Part shown: in pieces, positions 34,330 to 44,417 of the stretch | How the letters are laid out: each line of letters begins with the position of its first letter | Numbering within the stretch: position 1 is the stretch's first letter | NCBI GenBank assembly: GCA_050084515.1 | Contig: CM114273.1 | Span: 10,292,001-10,356,000 of the forward strand | DNA from: Blasia pusilla | Taxonomy: Eukaryota; Marchantiophyta; Marchantiopsida; Blasiales | Direction: 5' to 3' | DNA: 64,000 bases | The notes under the pieces: model-generated | Database searches by the model: none | What the model was told of the DNA's origin: nothing | What the model saw: only the letters and a program-made list of their open reading frames with translations | Made by a program: the position numbers and the translations under genes

Positions 34330-35832
34330 TAGATCCAGGATTGCGATCGGGTGAAGAAAGTGCTAACGACGCACACGGAAGAGTACAAGGGGTTCTTGGG
34401 CGACGCCCTTGTAAATGAGATGCTGGCAAAGGGTGCTCAAATAAAAAAAAGACTGGGGCAAATAAGTTTATTTCCTAAGATGCAGCCGTGACAATCCTTT
34501 GCTGGTCGAAGATACAGGCCGCCAAGAAGAGCCCTGCATTGGAGCTGGAGCGGAGGGAGAAAGTGTATGTGTCTGAGCGTGCAAAGTTCATCCATGCTGC
34601 AGTATCTGCAGCTACGAAGTACACGGCAAGCAAGATGCAGCGATACATTGCCATTCTCAACCCCGAACTTGGCCCCGATTTCTACAAGGAGCTTAAGGCG
34701 ATAATCAAGCACCAGCGGAAGAGGATGAAGATCCGCAGGGTCGGATTGGGGAGAAAGTGTCTCTCGATCGCGTGCATCAATTTGCCTTGTCAAGAATTAG
34801 CGAATTTAGGAGAATCCGACTAATGAAAATCAGTCTCGAGGGCACAGAGGCCCAAAAGAGGGCGGCACACCATCCTCCGGGTGTCTTTGATCTAGTGATC
34901 TCCCACAGGCTCCGTGAAGGGTCATTCTGGGACGCGTTGCGGCTTCTCGGGAAGTCCATGCTTATGGGTCTCCAAGCGGAGCTGAAAAGAATAGAGCCAG
35001 CTCCAGAGGAAGCAAACCTGGAGAGTGTTGAGGATTTTGAACTTTGGCTTGATGACATGTGGGACAAGCCCATAAAAAACCCAGGTTTCAAGACGATGTT
35101 CATGGATTGCATCCTCCCTTAGGCAAACCTTGACGAAGAAATAGAGGCGAAAAAGGGGATTTTGCAAAGAAGAAGCGAGATCTTCAGGAGCAGGCGGCTG
35201 ATGCATCTCGACTAAGAGCTGCCCAACGCATGGTGTTCAAGTACCTCGTCCATTGTAAGAATGCAGGTACATGGCAAAAAGTACCGGCAGCCTGCAAATT
35301 GTGGGCTTCTCCGCCTGATGGAGAGACATTTTCCATGTACGACAAGGAGATGGCTCAAAGCATGTCCGATTGGGAGGTGGAGAATTGCCCGATTCGGCTG
35401 GACTTCAACGATCCTGAGGACATAACTGAGAAAGATCTACGCCTGCTCTATGATGCAGTGGCCGCAGGTAGGGACGACATCCCCAATTTTGTGCAGCATG
35501 AACACTTTTTCGAAGGAGACGCGGAGGAGCAAGCCCTCGAGACAGCGGAGTTGGTGTCCAAGGTCATCACCGCCAAGGACAAATCTACAGCGGGTCTCAA
35601 AGCCAAGGCAAGGGAATCGAAGAATTCTGAGGCCGAGTCTTCCCAAAGAGAGGCTGAAAATTCAAGGCGAGAGCAGGAATCATCTGGGCGAGCGGGGAGA
35701 GAGGGTCGGACCAGGTCCTCCGTAAAACAAACTCCACCAGAGTCTGAGGTCATAGAGACCCCAACAAGCCGACCGCAGACTCGGGAGAAGCCGAAGCAAG
35801 AGGCGCCAGGGTTGTCCCAGGGAGCATACTAG
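34330..35832 (+). pseudogene. Element C plus-strand gene, middle exons (unknown domain)
   Basis: The gene resumes after the B insertion. Readable segments in changing frames are VKKVLTTHTEEYKGFLGDAL (about 34350), KFIHAAVSAATKYTASKM (34590), GVFDLVISHRLREGSFWDAL (34880), FELWLDDMWDKPIKNPGFKT (35040), and a 200-codon open stretch at 35230-35832 with FKYLVHCKNAG, SDWEVENCPIRLDF and a Ser/Glu/Arg-rich tail. The frame changes imply several frameshifts or short introns. No family is recognised. It is placed between the coiled coil and the methyltransferase-like domain of one protein by order and strand only. Confidence 0.5.
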
Positions 35833-35835
35833 GAT

Positions 35836-37322
35836 GTGGATTACACTCCATCATCCTTGGGAAGACATAGAGAAACAACGACCCAGACAAGCGTCATCCG
35901 TCAATGCACGATTCTTCAGGATGAGCTGAAAAGTTTCAGTTCCCAAGCGTCGACACCCGCCATCAAAAAATTGACAACGCTGGGACGGAAGCTTCAACAA
36001 AACGGGCACGCTCTGGACGGTCCATGGGGAGGTCGAAGAGGTGGAGGTGGATCTCCTCGTCGCTGATTTTCCCACGGGGTTCCGCTTGTGGGACGAGAAT
36101 CCGTCCGACGGGGTCCTCGACTGGAATGTCCTTCTTTCTTATGACGAGATCGCGCTCATGTTTTCCTTTGCACATGCTTATCTCAGTGACAAGGGCTATT
36201 TCTTCAACCTCCAGTGCGTCAAGAGGTCCCCGAAGTGGAGGACGGCGCAATTTTGGGTCATCAAGAACGAGTACCCACTCCGATCCGCGACGAGTCAAAT
36301 TCAATTAAGGGCTCTAAATTTGTATCCAAATTGTCTTTCTCCGATAGGTTGCATCTTTGCATGCAACCCGTTGGATTGTTTGAGCTAGAGACTTCGGTGG
36401 TGCAATCCGTCTGAAAGCGACGGGTTGCAAATTTACCGCAAGTCTCCATTGGATGAATGCAATCCGTCGGAACCCGACGGGTTGCAAGTGCTAATGCTTT
36501 TGCAATTTTCTGGAATGATGCAACCCGTCTGAAAGCGAAGGGTTGCTCTTAGCCAACCATGGGCTGCTCTAAGCCAGCAACCTGTCGCCTTCCGACGGGT
36601 TGCTCATGGACAAAAAAATCACAAGACACTTGTAAAACAACCCGTCAGACTCCGACAGGTTGCTCCAATGTTAGGATTATAAAGAAGTTCTCTGGGGTTA
36701 AGCGAAGTTCTTTGGGGATGTGTTGCATATTATGTCACCATACTGAGAGTAGACCAGTGGCCAAGTAGCTCTTTGTTGTTGCTGACATTATTTCCAATGT
36801 GCTTCTTTACAGATGGACCACTCCTATGTTTACTGCTTTGTTCGGCCCGAGCACAACTTCTAGGTGTTTAAAATCCTGGATCCTGTGGATCCATACTCCG
36901 ATGGGTACAACTTAGATAGTTTATACAATTCCCCCCCGAGAATTTACATGCAAGACGGTACCCCATTACTTGGAGGAAGGGAAAAGTCGCAACCCTTGAT
37001 GCAAACGCTCATCGAGCTCTGCTCAAGGCCGGGTGACTTGGTGTTCGACTTAGTGGGCCTTTCAGGGGCGAGTATCAGAGGCGCCAGACAGAGTGGCAGG
37101 AACATTCTCTGCCTTGAGGGAAGGCAGCAACTGTTTGACCTTTGCAAGGAGGCAAAGGCAGATTACGACAGGCTAGTTGGGGCGTACAACTCTCCTCCAA
37201 AGCCGAGAGCTCCGATTTAAGACCCACCATTGGTAGTGACACCATCGTCATTTCCCACGATTACGAAAATCAGGAGGGCAAGGTCGACAGTAATCTTGGA
37301 AGAGCTCTCGGACGATGCCGAG
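35836..37322 (+). pseudogene. Element C methyltransferase-like domain (N4-cytosine/N6-adenine type)
   Basis: The first part (36010-36290) reads VEVDLLVADFPTGFRLWD, YDEIALMFSFAHAYLSDKGY: position and context match motif IV of N-methyltransferases (DPPY/SPPY followed by a large helix and a Leu-x-x-x-Gly turn), but the catalytic box reads DFPT. An intron filled with palindromes follows, with acceptor cttctttacag at 36811. The next exon has PLMQTLIELCSRPGDLVFDL, then LSGASIRGARQSGRNILCLE: this matches the C-terminal motif X-I arrangement of beta-class enzymes (lig-xPG-x-hhDpFxGSGttg-AaxxxxRxhhGhE). A TAA at 37218 replaces Ser seen in copy 2; the natural end is probably 37322 (EELSDDAE). If active it would methylate an exocyclic amino group in DNA; the altered motifs make activity doubtful. 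Confidence 0.55.
36340..36665. repeat. Palindrome cluster 4 (intron of the methyltransferase-like gene)
   Basis: Six units, for example 36403-36429 and 36465-36486, between the motif IV exon and the acceptor at 36811. Again they are restricted to non-coding sequence. Confidence 0.8.
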
Positions 37323-37384
37323 TGAGTTCAAAGAACTCAAGGACCCAGCTTGATTGCAGCGTTTGGAGTAGGGATTTATTTGAT

Positions 37385-38480
37385 GACGAGGCAAAAGATT
37401 TCATAGAATAGATCAAATGTACAGTTTCGAGCTTCTTTCGGATGTAATAAAGGACAAGATTTTTTCGAACGATGATGGTGTTTGTAAAAGTTTGCTGAAT
37501 ATCTTTTTTGGTCTTGTCGAATGTGATCGTCTATGTACTCCGAGGACTTCTATTTTGCAACCCGCCGGATTTCCACGGCTTGCAACTTTTCACTTTTTGA
37601 CCACTGCACCTTTTTAACCACTTCCAAGCAACCTGTCGGATTTCGACAGGTTGGCTGCGTGAGTGATCGGACTCTTTCAGACTCTTTAGAGGCATTCTGG
37701 CGGGCTTCTTCACTTTGGCACCTTCCCCTAATATCGTCAAACAAGGCGCAGGCTTCTTCTCTTCTCTAAGACATGTTGGATTCCTACTACCTGTGGGATT
37801 GCCATCATGGTATTTCCAAGGACGGAGCACATATTGATACTGGATGGATGTCACATTGCAGAGCGTACAAGATATATTGCCGAGGAAGGCGGTGGGACTC
37901 AAATCAGGTTACATGGGACCGTTATGGTGTACCTAGGAGGGGCCAAGGCTCTCGAATTCGCCAACATTTTTTATCCGGGTCTACAATCGGCCAGAGGAGC
38001 CACTTGTATCCCAGGATATTCCTTTTGTACAGGAACCTAGGAAAGTTAGGAGTAGATTTGTAGATGACGAGGCTGAAAAAATCATAGACTAGATCAAATG
38101 TACATTTTCGAGATTCCTTCGGATGTAATAAAGGACGAGATTTTTTCAACCGATAATGGTGTTCGTAAAAGTTTGCTGAATAATTTTTTTGGGCTTGTGG
38201 ATTTTGTTCTTCTAGCTACCTAGAATTACAATTTTGCAACCCGTATGATTCCGACGGGTTGCAACTTTTCACTTTTTGACCACTGCAACTTTTTAACCAT
38301 TTCCAAGCAAGCTGTCGGATTCCGACAGGTTGGCTGCTTGAGTGATCGGACTCTTTCCCTATGAGACCAACTTCTGAGGGATTGTGGCCGGCTTCTTCAC
38401 TTTTGGCTCGTTCCCCTAGATTCGTCAAACCAGTTGTAGGCTTCTTTTCTTGTCTAAGATGTGCAGGATTCCTACTACCT
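37385..38480. repeat. Imperfect duplication of about 420 bp within element C copy 1
   Basis: 37385-37810 and 38065-38480 share long blocks, such as gatcaaatgtaca...ttcggatgtaataaagga, gtaaaagtttgctgaat, and a palindrome with the same flanks. Copy 2 lacks the first block: there, sequence equal to 37380 joins directly to sequence equal to 37815. So one block was gained in copy 1 or lost in copy 2. Confidence 0.8.
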
Positions 38481-38660
38481 GTCGGATTGCCATTTCGGCT
38501 TCCCAACCTGTTGGATTTTCGTGGGTGCAGGGTGGAATGGAATCACTTCTCAAAATCTTTCCTTTCTTATGGTGAGCTTGCTTGCAAGGGATGCAAGCCA
38601 TCTGATTCCGATGGGTTACAAGAGTTGCAACGTGTAAAATTCTGACAGGTTGGGAGGGGT
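37550..38660. repeat. Palindrome cluster 5 (3' side of element C)
   Basis: Units occur near 37556-37582, 37627-37653, 38236-38262, 38306-38332 and about 38590-38650. They are less regular than clusters 2 and 3. They are matched by 51185-51625 in copy 2. Confidence 0.75.
37807..38060 (+). other. Conserved short coding-like segment downstream of the methyltransferase-like domain
   Basis: Open for 77 codons, with HILILDGCHIAERTRYIAEE and GTVMVYLGGAKALEFANIFY. The same segment, decayed, is in copy 2 (about 51830-52040), directly following the position of the methyltransferase end. It could be a further exon or the remains of a separate small gene. No family is recognised. Confidence 0.4.
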
Positions 38661-39214
38661 GCAGCTTCTTGGTTTCTCACATTTAGGATCTGAATGAAGG
38701 GACATCAGTTCCTCGTTACTCCAGACAGCTAACAATCTTTTGGTTCAATTATCGTCTCATGTGTTCACATTTCACAAAGTTGGTCTTGAGCAGACACCAT
38801 TCATAACCAACAAAAAGTTGGTTATGAGGCAATTCATGGGAGGCCATGATGCAGGCAACAATCCCTGCAAAAAGAGAGGTTGGCATCATATTGATGCGCA
38901 TCTGGGTGGTCCTCCAAAAAAAATACCCATGGGCACTGCTTATTGTAGACCGAGACAGGAAATGTTAAGAAACTTAGGCTCACATGGAGAGTGATGGAAA
39001 AATGTTTGTAGTGGTCTTATGATGTCTACTTTTTTTTCGCCTTGTAGAAAAAGGAGGTTTCTTTAGGCCCGAATGTTGACCACTACCTACTCTCTTCTAA
39101 AGATTTCATGAATTTGAAAGCAAACAAAAATTTCAAATATGTCAACAAGTTTTGAAGAGAGGAGGAGGATTTGGCCCCTTTTTTTGAAGAGAGACTCTCC
39201 TCTCTTCCTCCTTT
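38661..39214. other. Element C right subterminal region, no gene
   Basis: No coding potential seen. The stretch near 39060-39214 (…aaagatttcatgaatttg…) is well conserved with 50330-50470 in copy 2, so it is probably a transposase recognition or end-processing region. Confidence 0.5.
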
Positions 39215-39264
39215 CCTCTCCTCTCTTCCTCTCTCCTGCCAAAATACCAGCCCCCGAGCAAGGG
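39215..39264. repeat. Element C copy 1, right end and target duplication
   Basis: On the minus strand the terminus reads cgggggctggtattttggc, followed by purine-rich ggagagagg blocks. The same terminus starts copy 2 at 50257 (cgggctggtattctg). The target copy agcaaggg is at 39257-39264. Confidence 0.75.
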
Positions 39265-40646
39265 CCTCATCCAAGCATGATGGCTCTTCCACCTTCAAGA
39301 CCTCTGTCATCAAGGCCATGTTGACGAGATGTGTGGAAGCTCTATTCTACTCCTTTAGTCTCTTGGATCTCCTTGGATGTGTAGCAACTTCATCAGTTGC
39401 TGGTGGATCCTTACCATCCAAGAGCTGCTTTATCCACTTAGGGTATGACGACAGTAGTGGAAGAGCAAGCTGCTCTTTGTAATCATCACCAAATTCTTCT
39501 TCTTGATGATCAGGTGTAAACATTGGTGGTGTGCTCTGGTGGGTTATCTCTTCGTTTGATGATAATGTGGACGGACCACTGATATCCGCCACTTGACGAG
39601 GTTGTTCTTGGAACACCACATCACGACTCACAAACAACTTCTTTGCCTCAGGACACCATAGGCGATAAGCTTTAGACTCATCACTGTATGCCATAAAGAT
39701 GCACTTCCTGCTCTTGGAATCCAGCTTGGTTCTGGATGATTCAAGAAAATGTACAAAGCACTCACTACCAAAAGTCATTAAATGTTGGAGTGATGGTACC
39801 TTACCTGAGTATGATTCATGAGGAGTCATGCCTTGCACTGACTTGGTAGCACTTCTATTTAGAATCTAAACGTCAATATTAACAGCTTCAGCCCAAAATC
39901 CTTTTGTCAAACCTTTTTGCTTTCATACATCTTGCCATCTCCACCACTATACGGTTTCGACGCTCAACAACTCCATTTTGTTGTGGTGTATTTGCCGTGG
40001 TTAACTGTCGCTTGATTCCATGCTCCCCCAAATATTTGTTAAATTCTGTTGATAAGAATTCTCCTCCTCGATCGGTGCGAAGCTTCTGTATCTTCTTTCC
40101 TATCTCATTCTCAACCAACTTGTGCCATACTTTAAATTTTCCAAAAACACTTCCCTTATCACGAAGGAAATACACCCACATCTTCCTAATATAATCGTCG
40201 ACAACTAAAAAGAAGTAGGAACAACCACCTAATGCCACTGTTCTTATTTTACCACAGAGATCATCATGAATCAGCTCTAGAGGAGCCTTTGCTCTATTGT
40301 TGGACTCTTGTGGAAATGGTTGTCGGTGTTGCTTGCCCATCATACAACCTTCACATGTATCCGACACTCCAGAAATTGTTGGTAAATCAACAACCATGCC
40401 AGATTTCTACATCTGACTTAGTAAGGGAAAGCTTAGGTGACCAAATCTTTCATGCCACAACTTACTGCTTCTAAGATCTGTACCTACACTTTTCGTGAAA
40501 GCATACAACTCATAGATATTTCCATGTTGTATACCTTCACCCACTACTTTCCCATTGGCATCCGCAATGACTGCTCCAGTTTTCTTGAAACGAACTTCTA
40601 GGTCACGATCACATAATACTGCTATTGAAATCAAATTTTGCTTCAA
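39257..40646 (-). pseudogene. pol: Copia integrase and start of the RT region
   Basis: GAG-pre-integrase part: LWHERFGHLSFPLLSQM with the zinc-binding His residues, then CEGCMMGKQHRQPFP with the Cys pair. Catalytic core: D in ELIHDDLCG, D in LRTDRGGEFLS and E in PQQNGVVERRNR, so the triad is complete. The C-terminal part runs SYSGKVPSLQHLMTFGSECF, then PRRSKRLKE. The pol frame continues as VLKVEEPSCLDEALA up to the element C insertion and resumes at 16147. Stops near 40400 and 39885 break it. It inserts copia DNA into the chromosome when intact. Confidence 0.88.
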
Positions 40647-40699
40647 CTCTGGTACGTAAGTACATCAATTAGCTTCTTTTCATCTCCTTTTTGTGAGAC

Positions 40700-41782
40700 T
40701 AAAGAAATTGTGCCTTTCCCTTCTACAGGGCACTTTGCATTATTTCCAACAGTAACAACGATGGGCTCCTATAGAGGCTGTAAGGAGCTATACCAATCCT
40801 TATGATTGGTCATATGCCTAGATGCTCCACTGACGAGCACCCATGCATCTTCACTCTTTGACTTAGTGGAATGTTATGCCTGTGTGCAAAAATCTTGGAC
40901 TGCTACCCAAGCATCTACTTCATGTTCTCCTAGTTCTACAGAATTTCCAGATTCCTTCTTAGGTCTTAAACAACCGTTCTTCTCATCCTGACTCCTCTTT
41001 CTACAATCTTTGATAAGATGGCCTAGCTTACCACAATAAAAGGATTTGAAGGCTTTCCTTGGAAATTTCTTCTTGACATTTGAACTATAATCCTGATTTC
41101 TACCTCTCTGTACGTTGGAAGTAAATGCTACATCACTTCCCTCTCTTGCTTTGAAGTACATTTCCTCTTCTACCAACATTGCACTAAATTGTTCAAAAGT
41201 AAGCAGTGTGGGTCTTACTTGAGTATTCAATGCAGTGACCAAACTTTCATACCTTGGAGGCAAAATCCTTATGCACCGACGTGTCAAATCTTCGCTAGAC
41301 TTTGAAATTCCAACATACACCATTTGATTTTGAAGATTCTTGATCCTTGTCAAAAATTTCTCTGCGCTTTCTCCTTCTGAAAATTTCTCGGACGTAAGCT
41401 AATTCTCCAGATTCTGAATCCAAGTCTCATTCCTCGATTCATACTGATTCTTCATAATGTTCCACGCCTCAGCAACAGTGGTTGTATGTTGAATGAGAGT
41501 CATGACAGAATCAGTTACATTCGTGACAATCACATATAGAGCATCAACGTTTCTACGTTTCCATGCCAGCAATACAACAGGATCGATATCCCCACATGAA
41601 GATGAACATGCAGAATTCAAAGCAGCTTGTGGATTACAATCGACCCCTGTGGTCGTCTCCCAGATCTCAAATGATTCGAGGAGAGTTCTCATTTTGAACT
41701 TCCATAATGTATAGTTAGACCCATCTAACTTCCCTTCACCCAACAGAGGAGGGCGAGCTTGAACTGACGAAGAAGTAGCCAT
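40700..41782 (-). pseudogene. gag: Copia gag and protease
   Basis: The start at 41782, MATSSSVQARPPLLGEGKLD, is followed by the copia gag core: NYTLWKFKMRTLLESFEIWE, VAEAWNIMKNQYES, RCIRILPPRYESLVTAL and LTFEQFSAMLVEEE. The nucleocapsid knuckle reads SFYCGKLGHLIKDC, where the first Cys has become Ser. The protease loop AWVLVSGASRHMT (near 40830) has Val for the catalytic Asp of D-S-G. A stop lies at 41399. So Gag, zinc knuckle and protease are each individually damaged. Confidence 0.88.
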
Positions 41783-41842
41783 CTCTCAAGATTTTGTGCA
41801 AACACACTAGATCGCCAGATACAAAATACTTAAAAACTTATT

Positions 41843-41854
41843 GCTCCGATACCA
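41843..41854 (-). other. Copia primer-binding site (initiator tRNA-Met)
   Basis: Minus strand reads tggtatcggagc directly inside the 5' LTR. The usual plant copia site is tggtatcagagc, one base different, complementary to initiator methionine tRNA. Confidence 0.85.
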
Positions 41855-43497
41855 TGTGAGAAAATAGAAAGTGACGAAATCACTGAAATCTTTACATAAC
41901 TTAGAGATACAAAGTGGCCTAGTCCGTCTGTGCGCTTGTGATACCCACAATTTTGTAATCTTGAAGAATATATCTTTTTATTCAACGAAGACTCTTGTAT
42001 ATTATGATTTTGATTATGATTATCTATTATTATGAAGAAGAATAAGTGAATCACCAAGCTCCTAAGACAAGGCAGAGAGATGGAAGATCAAGGATTTGCC
42101 TTAGAGTAGAATCAAAAGCTGTAACGAAGTATAAAAGTCTAGCGAAGCTCAGCAAAGCTTAGCGAAGCTTAACAAAGTCTAACGAAGCTCAACGAAGCTC
42201 TGTATACGAGGTACTTCGCTCTTGAGCAAAGCATGAAGCACGAAGAGCAAAGCACGAAGAGAATGAAGAACTTCTTCCTCCGGAAATTTAGCGCAGCGAA
42301 GCTCAACATGATTGTGATTCGAACCGACACATAGTTTAAACAATTAGACTAGGAAAGGGCGCGACCCTTTGTATCAAATTGGTAGTTAGAGTAGTTTGTA
42401 CCGCGGATTCACAAGGATCGTAGGAAAAGCTAAAAGAACCATAGATCTAGGTAGTTACAGATATTGAAGAGACACCAACTTCATCAAGAACGCTTTGGAT
42501 CATAGAAACGCTCCTACTCTCGAGAATATTTAAGAAGTAGGACAGAAGCTATTATTATCATTCGCTCATGAAGTCCTTATGCTGTAGGAATGGTCCGAGC
42601 AAGAGAGTTGTACCCTCTCGAGCTTGTATATACTTTGAAGTCTTCCAATTCTTGATGGAGTAGTAAAGCATTCATTCATTCATTCTGATGTGCGATGCTT
42701 ATGTCTGAATATTCTTTTTGGGTCTGCCGAGTAAAGAGTGAATCAGGCAAACCTTTCTCATCAATGGAATAATCAACATAAAGTTGTATGAAATCTGTTT
42801 GACAGAGAGTAACCTGCCCTGACGGATTGAGTTCCGAAAGTAGAAGAAGCCAACTTTATTCTTGAGGTCTCTGTGAGGTTCCGAGATGTCGAGAGACCAA
42901 ATTGCCTGAGCGTACTTTAAACTCCACTCGAGAGAATTGAAGAAGAAAACATAGGTACTAAAAAGGATTGGAAGATGTTATTGGAATACTACATTTGAAT
43001 TACATAATCAATTATACTTTTACAACATAATCATCACTTTATACTCTCTTTTCATCCAACAATGATCCTTTTGGGGATCGAACTCTACAATTGACTGTAA
43101 ATAAGAAACACTTAGACATTACAGCGCTCACAAAAGAGCTTCGATGGAACCTGAACATGGAGATAACTTGACATACGAGAATGCGCTACCGCTGCGGCTC
43201 CCGACTATTTCATTACTCGGGAAAACTAGGGTTTTAACCTATTTTTCTTCGTTTCTATTAATAGAAAAAAATTTCGGGGGCTGCTTCCTTGGACCCCCGC
43301 TACACATTAGGTTATCCTGCATCTTGATGCAATATAGGGTTAGATAATACTAGTAGGGCTTCTCCGTAAATCACCTACGTCATATTACTATGACACCTTC
43401 GACGTCTCAGTCGGAACCATCAATCTAGGCTTCTCCTCATACAAGGGGGCCAATCAGATTAATGGTGATCAGAGGAGTGGATGTTGAGAATCCAACA
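41855..43497 (-). repeat. Copia 5' LTR, split by a solo B LTR
   Basis: 41855-41936 plus 43124-43497 together match the 3' LTR 14181-14631. The outer end tccaaca at 43497 adjoins the target copy tagta. Confidence 0.9.
41937..43123 (+). repeat. Solo LTR of family B, TSD gcgct
   Basis: Starts tgtgatacccac, ends gacattaca, and is flanked by gcgct at 41932-41936 and 43124-43128. No internal region is present, so it is the product of LTR-LTR recombination of a B element. It is nearly full length (1187 bp) and close in sequence to 24074-25265, so the insertion is younger than the copia. Confidence 0.95.
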
Positions 43498-43502
43498 TAG
43501 TA

Positions 43503-43970
43503 AAGCACTTATTTCTTCATTTTGATGGACGATGCATATTTCTGAGTATTCTTATTGGGTCTGCACAGTAAATATTGAATCAGGAGAAAATTTTTATCAA
43601 TAAAATAATCAACACGGAGTTGCAAGAAATCTGTTCGACAAAGAGTAGCATGCCTAGACGGATTAAGTTCCGAAAGTAGGAGAAGCCAGCTTCTTGTTGA
43701 GGTCACTGTGAGGTTCTTTGATGTTGAGTGAAGATCTACGTGAGCGTGATTTCAACTCCACTTGAGAGAATAGAGGAAAGAAATCTTGGTACTAAGAGAG
43801 ATCTGAAGACATTGATAAGTCATTGAATCTGAATTATACACACTTAATTACAACTATTGCAAGATAAACGACATCTTGACCTCTTTTTTCACATAATCGT
43901 GATCCTCTTGGGGATCGAACTCATTAAATTACTGTACAAAGATCAATTTTAAAACCACTTGTACATTACA
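43503..43970 (+). repeat. B' 5' LTR, second part
   Basis: Continues the LTR begun at 13396 after the copia insertion. It aligns with the 3' third of the solo LTR and ends gtacattaca at 43970. Confidence 0.8.
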
Positions 43971-43986
43971 TAAGCCTACAAATTTT

Positions 43987-44004
43987 TGGCGGTGCTGCCG
44001 GGCA
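43987..44004 (+). other. B' primer-binding site
   Basis: Reads tggcggtgctgccgggca, 16 bases after the LTR end. It is a slightly changed version of the Asp-type site in element B (tggcgccgctgccgggga). Confidence 0.7.
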
Positions 44005-44417
44005 TCATAAGATTTGTTGGAAAGAGAGAGACTGATGGGTAACCCTGGGCCGGGGGAAGAAGCATCATCGCCTAGGAGACCCAACCATCTAGTTCTCACT
44101 GAAGATCATCTACTATCTCTAGCTATCCCCCTAAGACAATGGATGGAAGAAGATAACAATCTTTTTGTTGCATTAGTGCTAGAGAAGATAGAACAACTTT
44201 GTCAAAAAATCCATAGCCGAACGGTGCTTCGCCGATGAACGTTAGTTGTACTTGGTGATGACCCGGTACTTCTGTTTATGGGAGGAAAACCTGGCAGGTA
44301 GATTGAGAGCACCTTCACACTCCGTGGGAATTAGGAAGATCCAATTTCTCCCCATGGACCCATACCTTGTTGCAATTGTGGGTGCGGAAGCAAGCTCCTG
44401 AATCCCAAGAGGGACTC
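44005..44417 (+). other. B' leader, no gene
   Basis: Untranslated leader between primer site and gag. An open frame at 44014-44238 is visible but has no recognisable similarity. Confidence 0.5.

Larger units (their letters stand above)
16148..39256. mobile_element. Element C copy 1: large DNA transposon with SWIM transposase and methyltransferase-like gene
   Basis: Inserted in the copia pol gene with a probable 8-bp duplication, agcaaggg. Removing the nested B element (24074-34307) leaves about 12.9 kb with two divergent gene sets: a DDE-like/SWIM protein on the minus strand (20575-16530) and a coiled-coil plus methyltransferase-like protein on the plus strand (22109-37322). Palindrome arrays fill introns and spacer. 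A second copy at 50257-63780 preserves the same order. A C-terminal SWIM finger and an 8-9 bp duplication fit Mutator-like or Zisupton/KDZ-type transposons; I cannot decide between them. Confidence 0.75.
14181..43497 (-). mobile_element. Ty1/copia element, complete ends, TSD tagta
   Basis: The copia is bounded by tagta at 14176-14180 and 43498-43502. LTRs (TG...CA) are at 14181-14631 and 41855-43497. On the minus strand the order is LTR, iMet-type primer site, gag, protease, integrase, RT, RNase H, polypurine tract, LTR. Its pol gene is split by element C copy 1 (16148-39256) and its 5' LTR by a solo B LTR. Without these it is about 5 kb, normal for copia. It lies inside the B' 5' LTR. Confidence 0.92.

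Noticed and set aside
16148-39256. Firm assignment of element C to hAT because of the 8-bp duplication
   Set aside because: The ends do not resemble hAT termini and the protein has a C-terminal SWIM finger, not the hAT dimerisation domain; Mutator-like or KDZ/Zisupton fits better.
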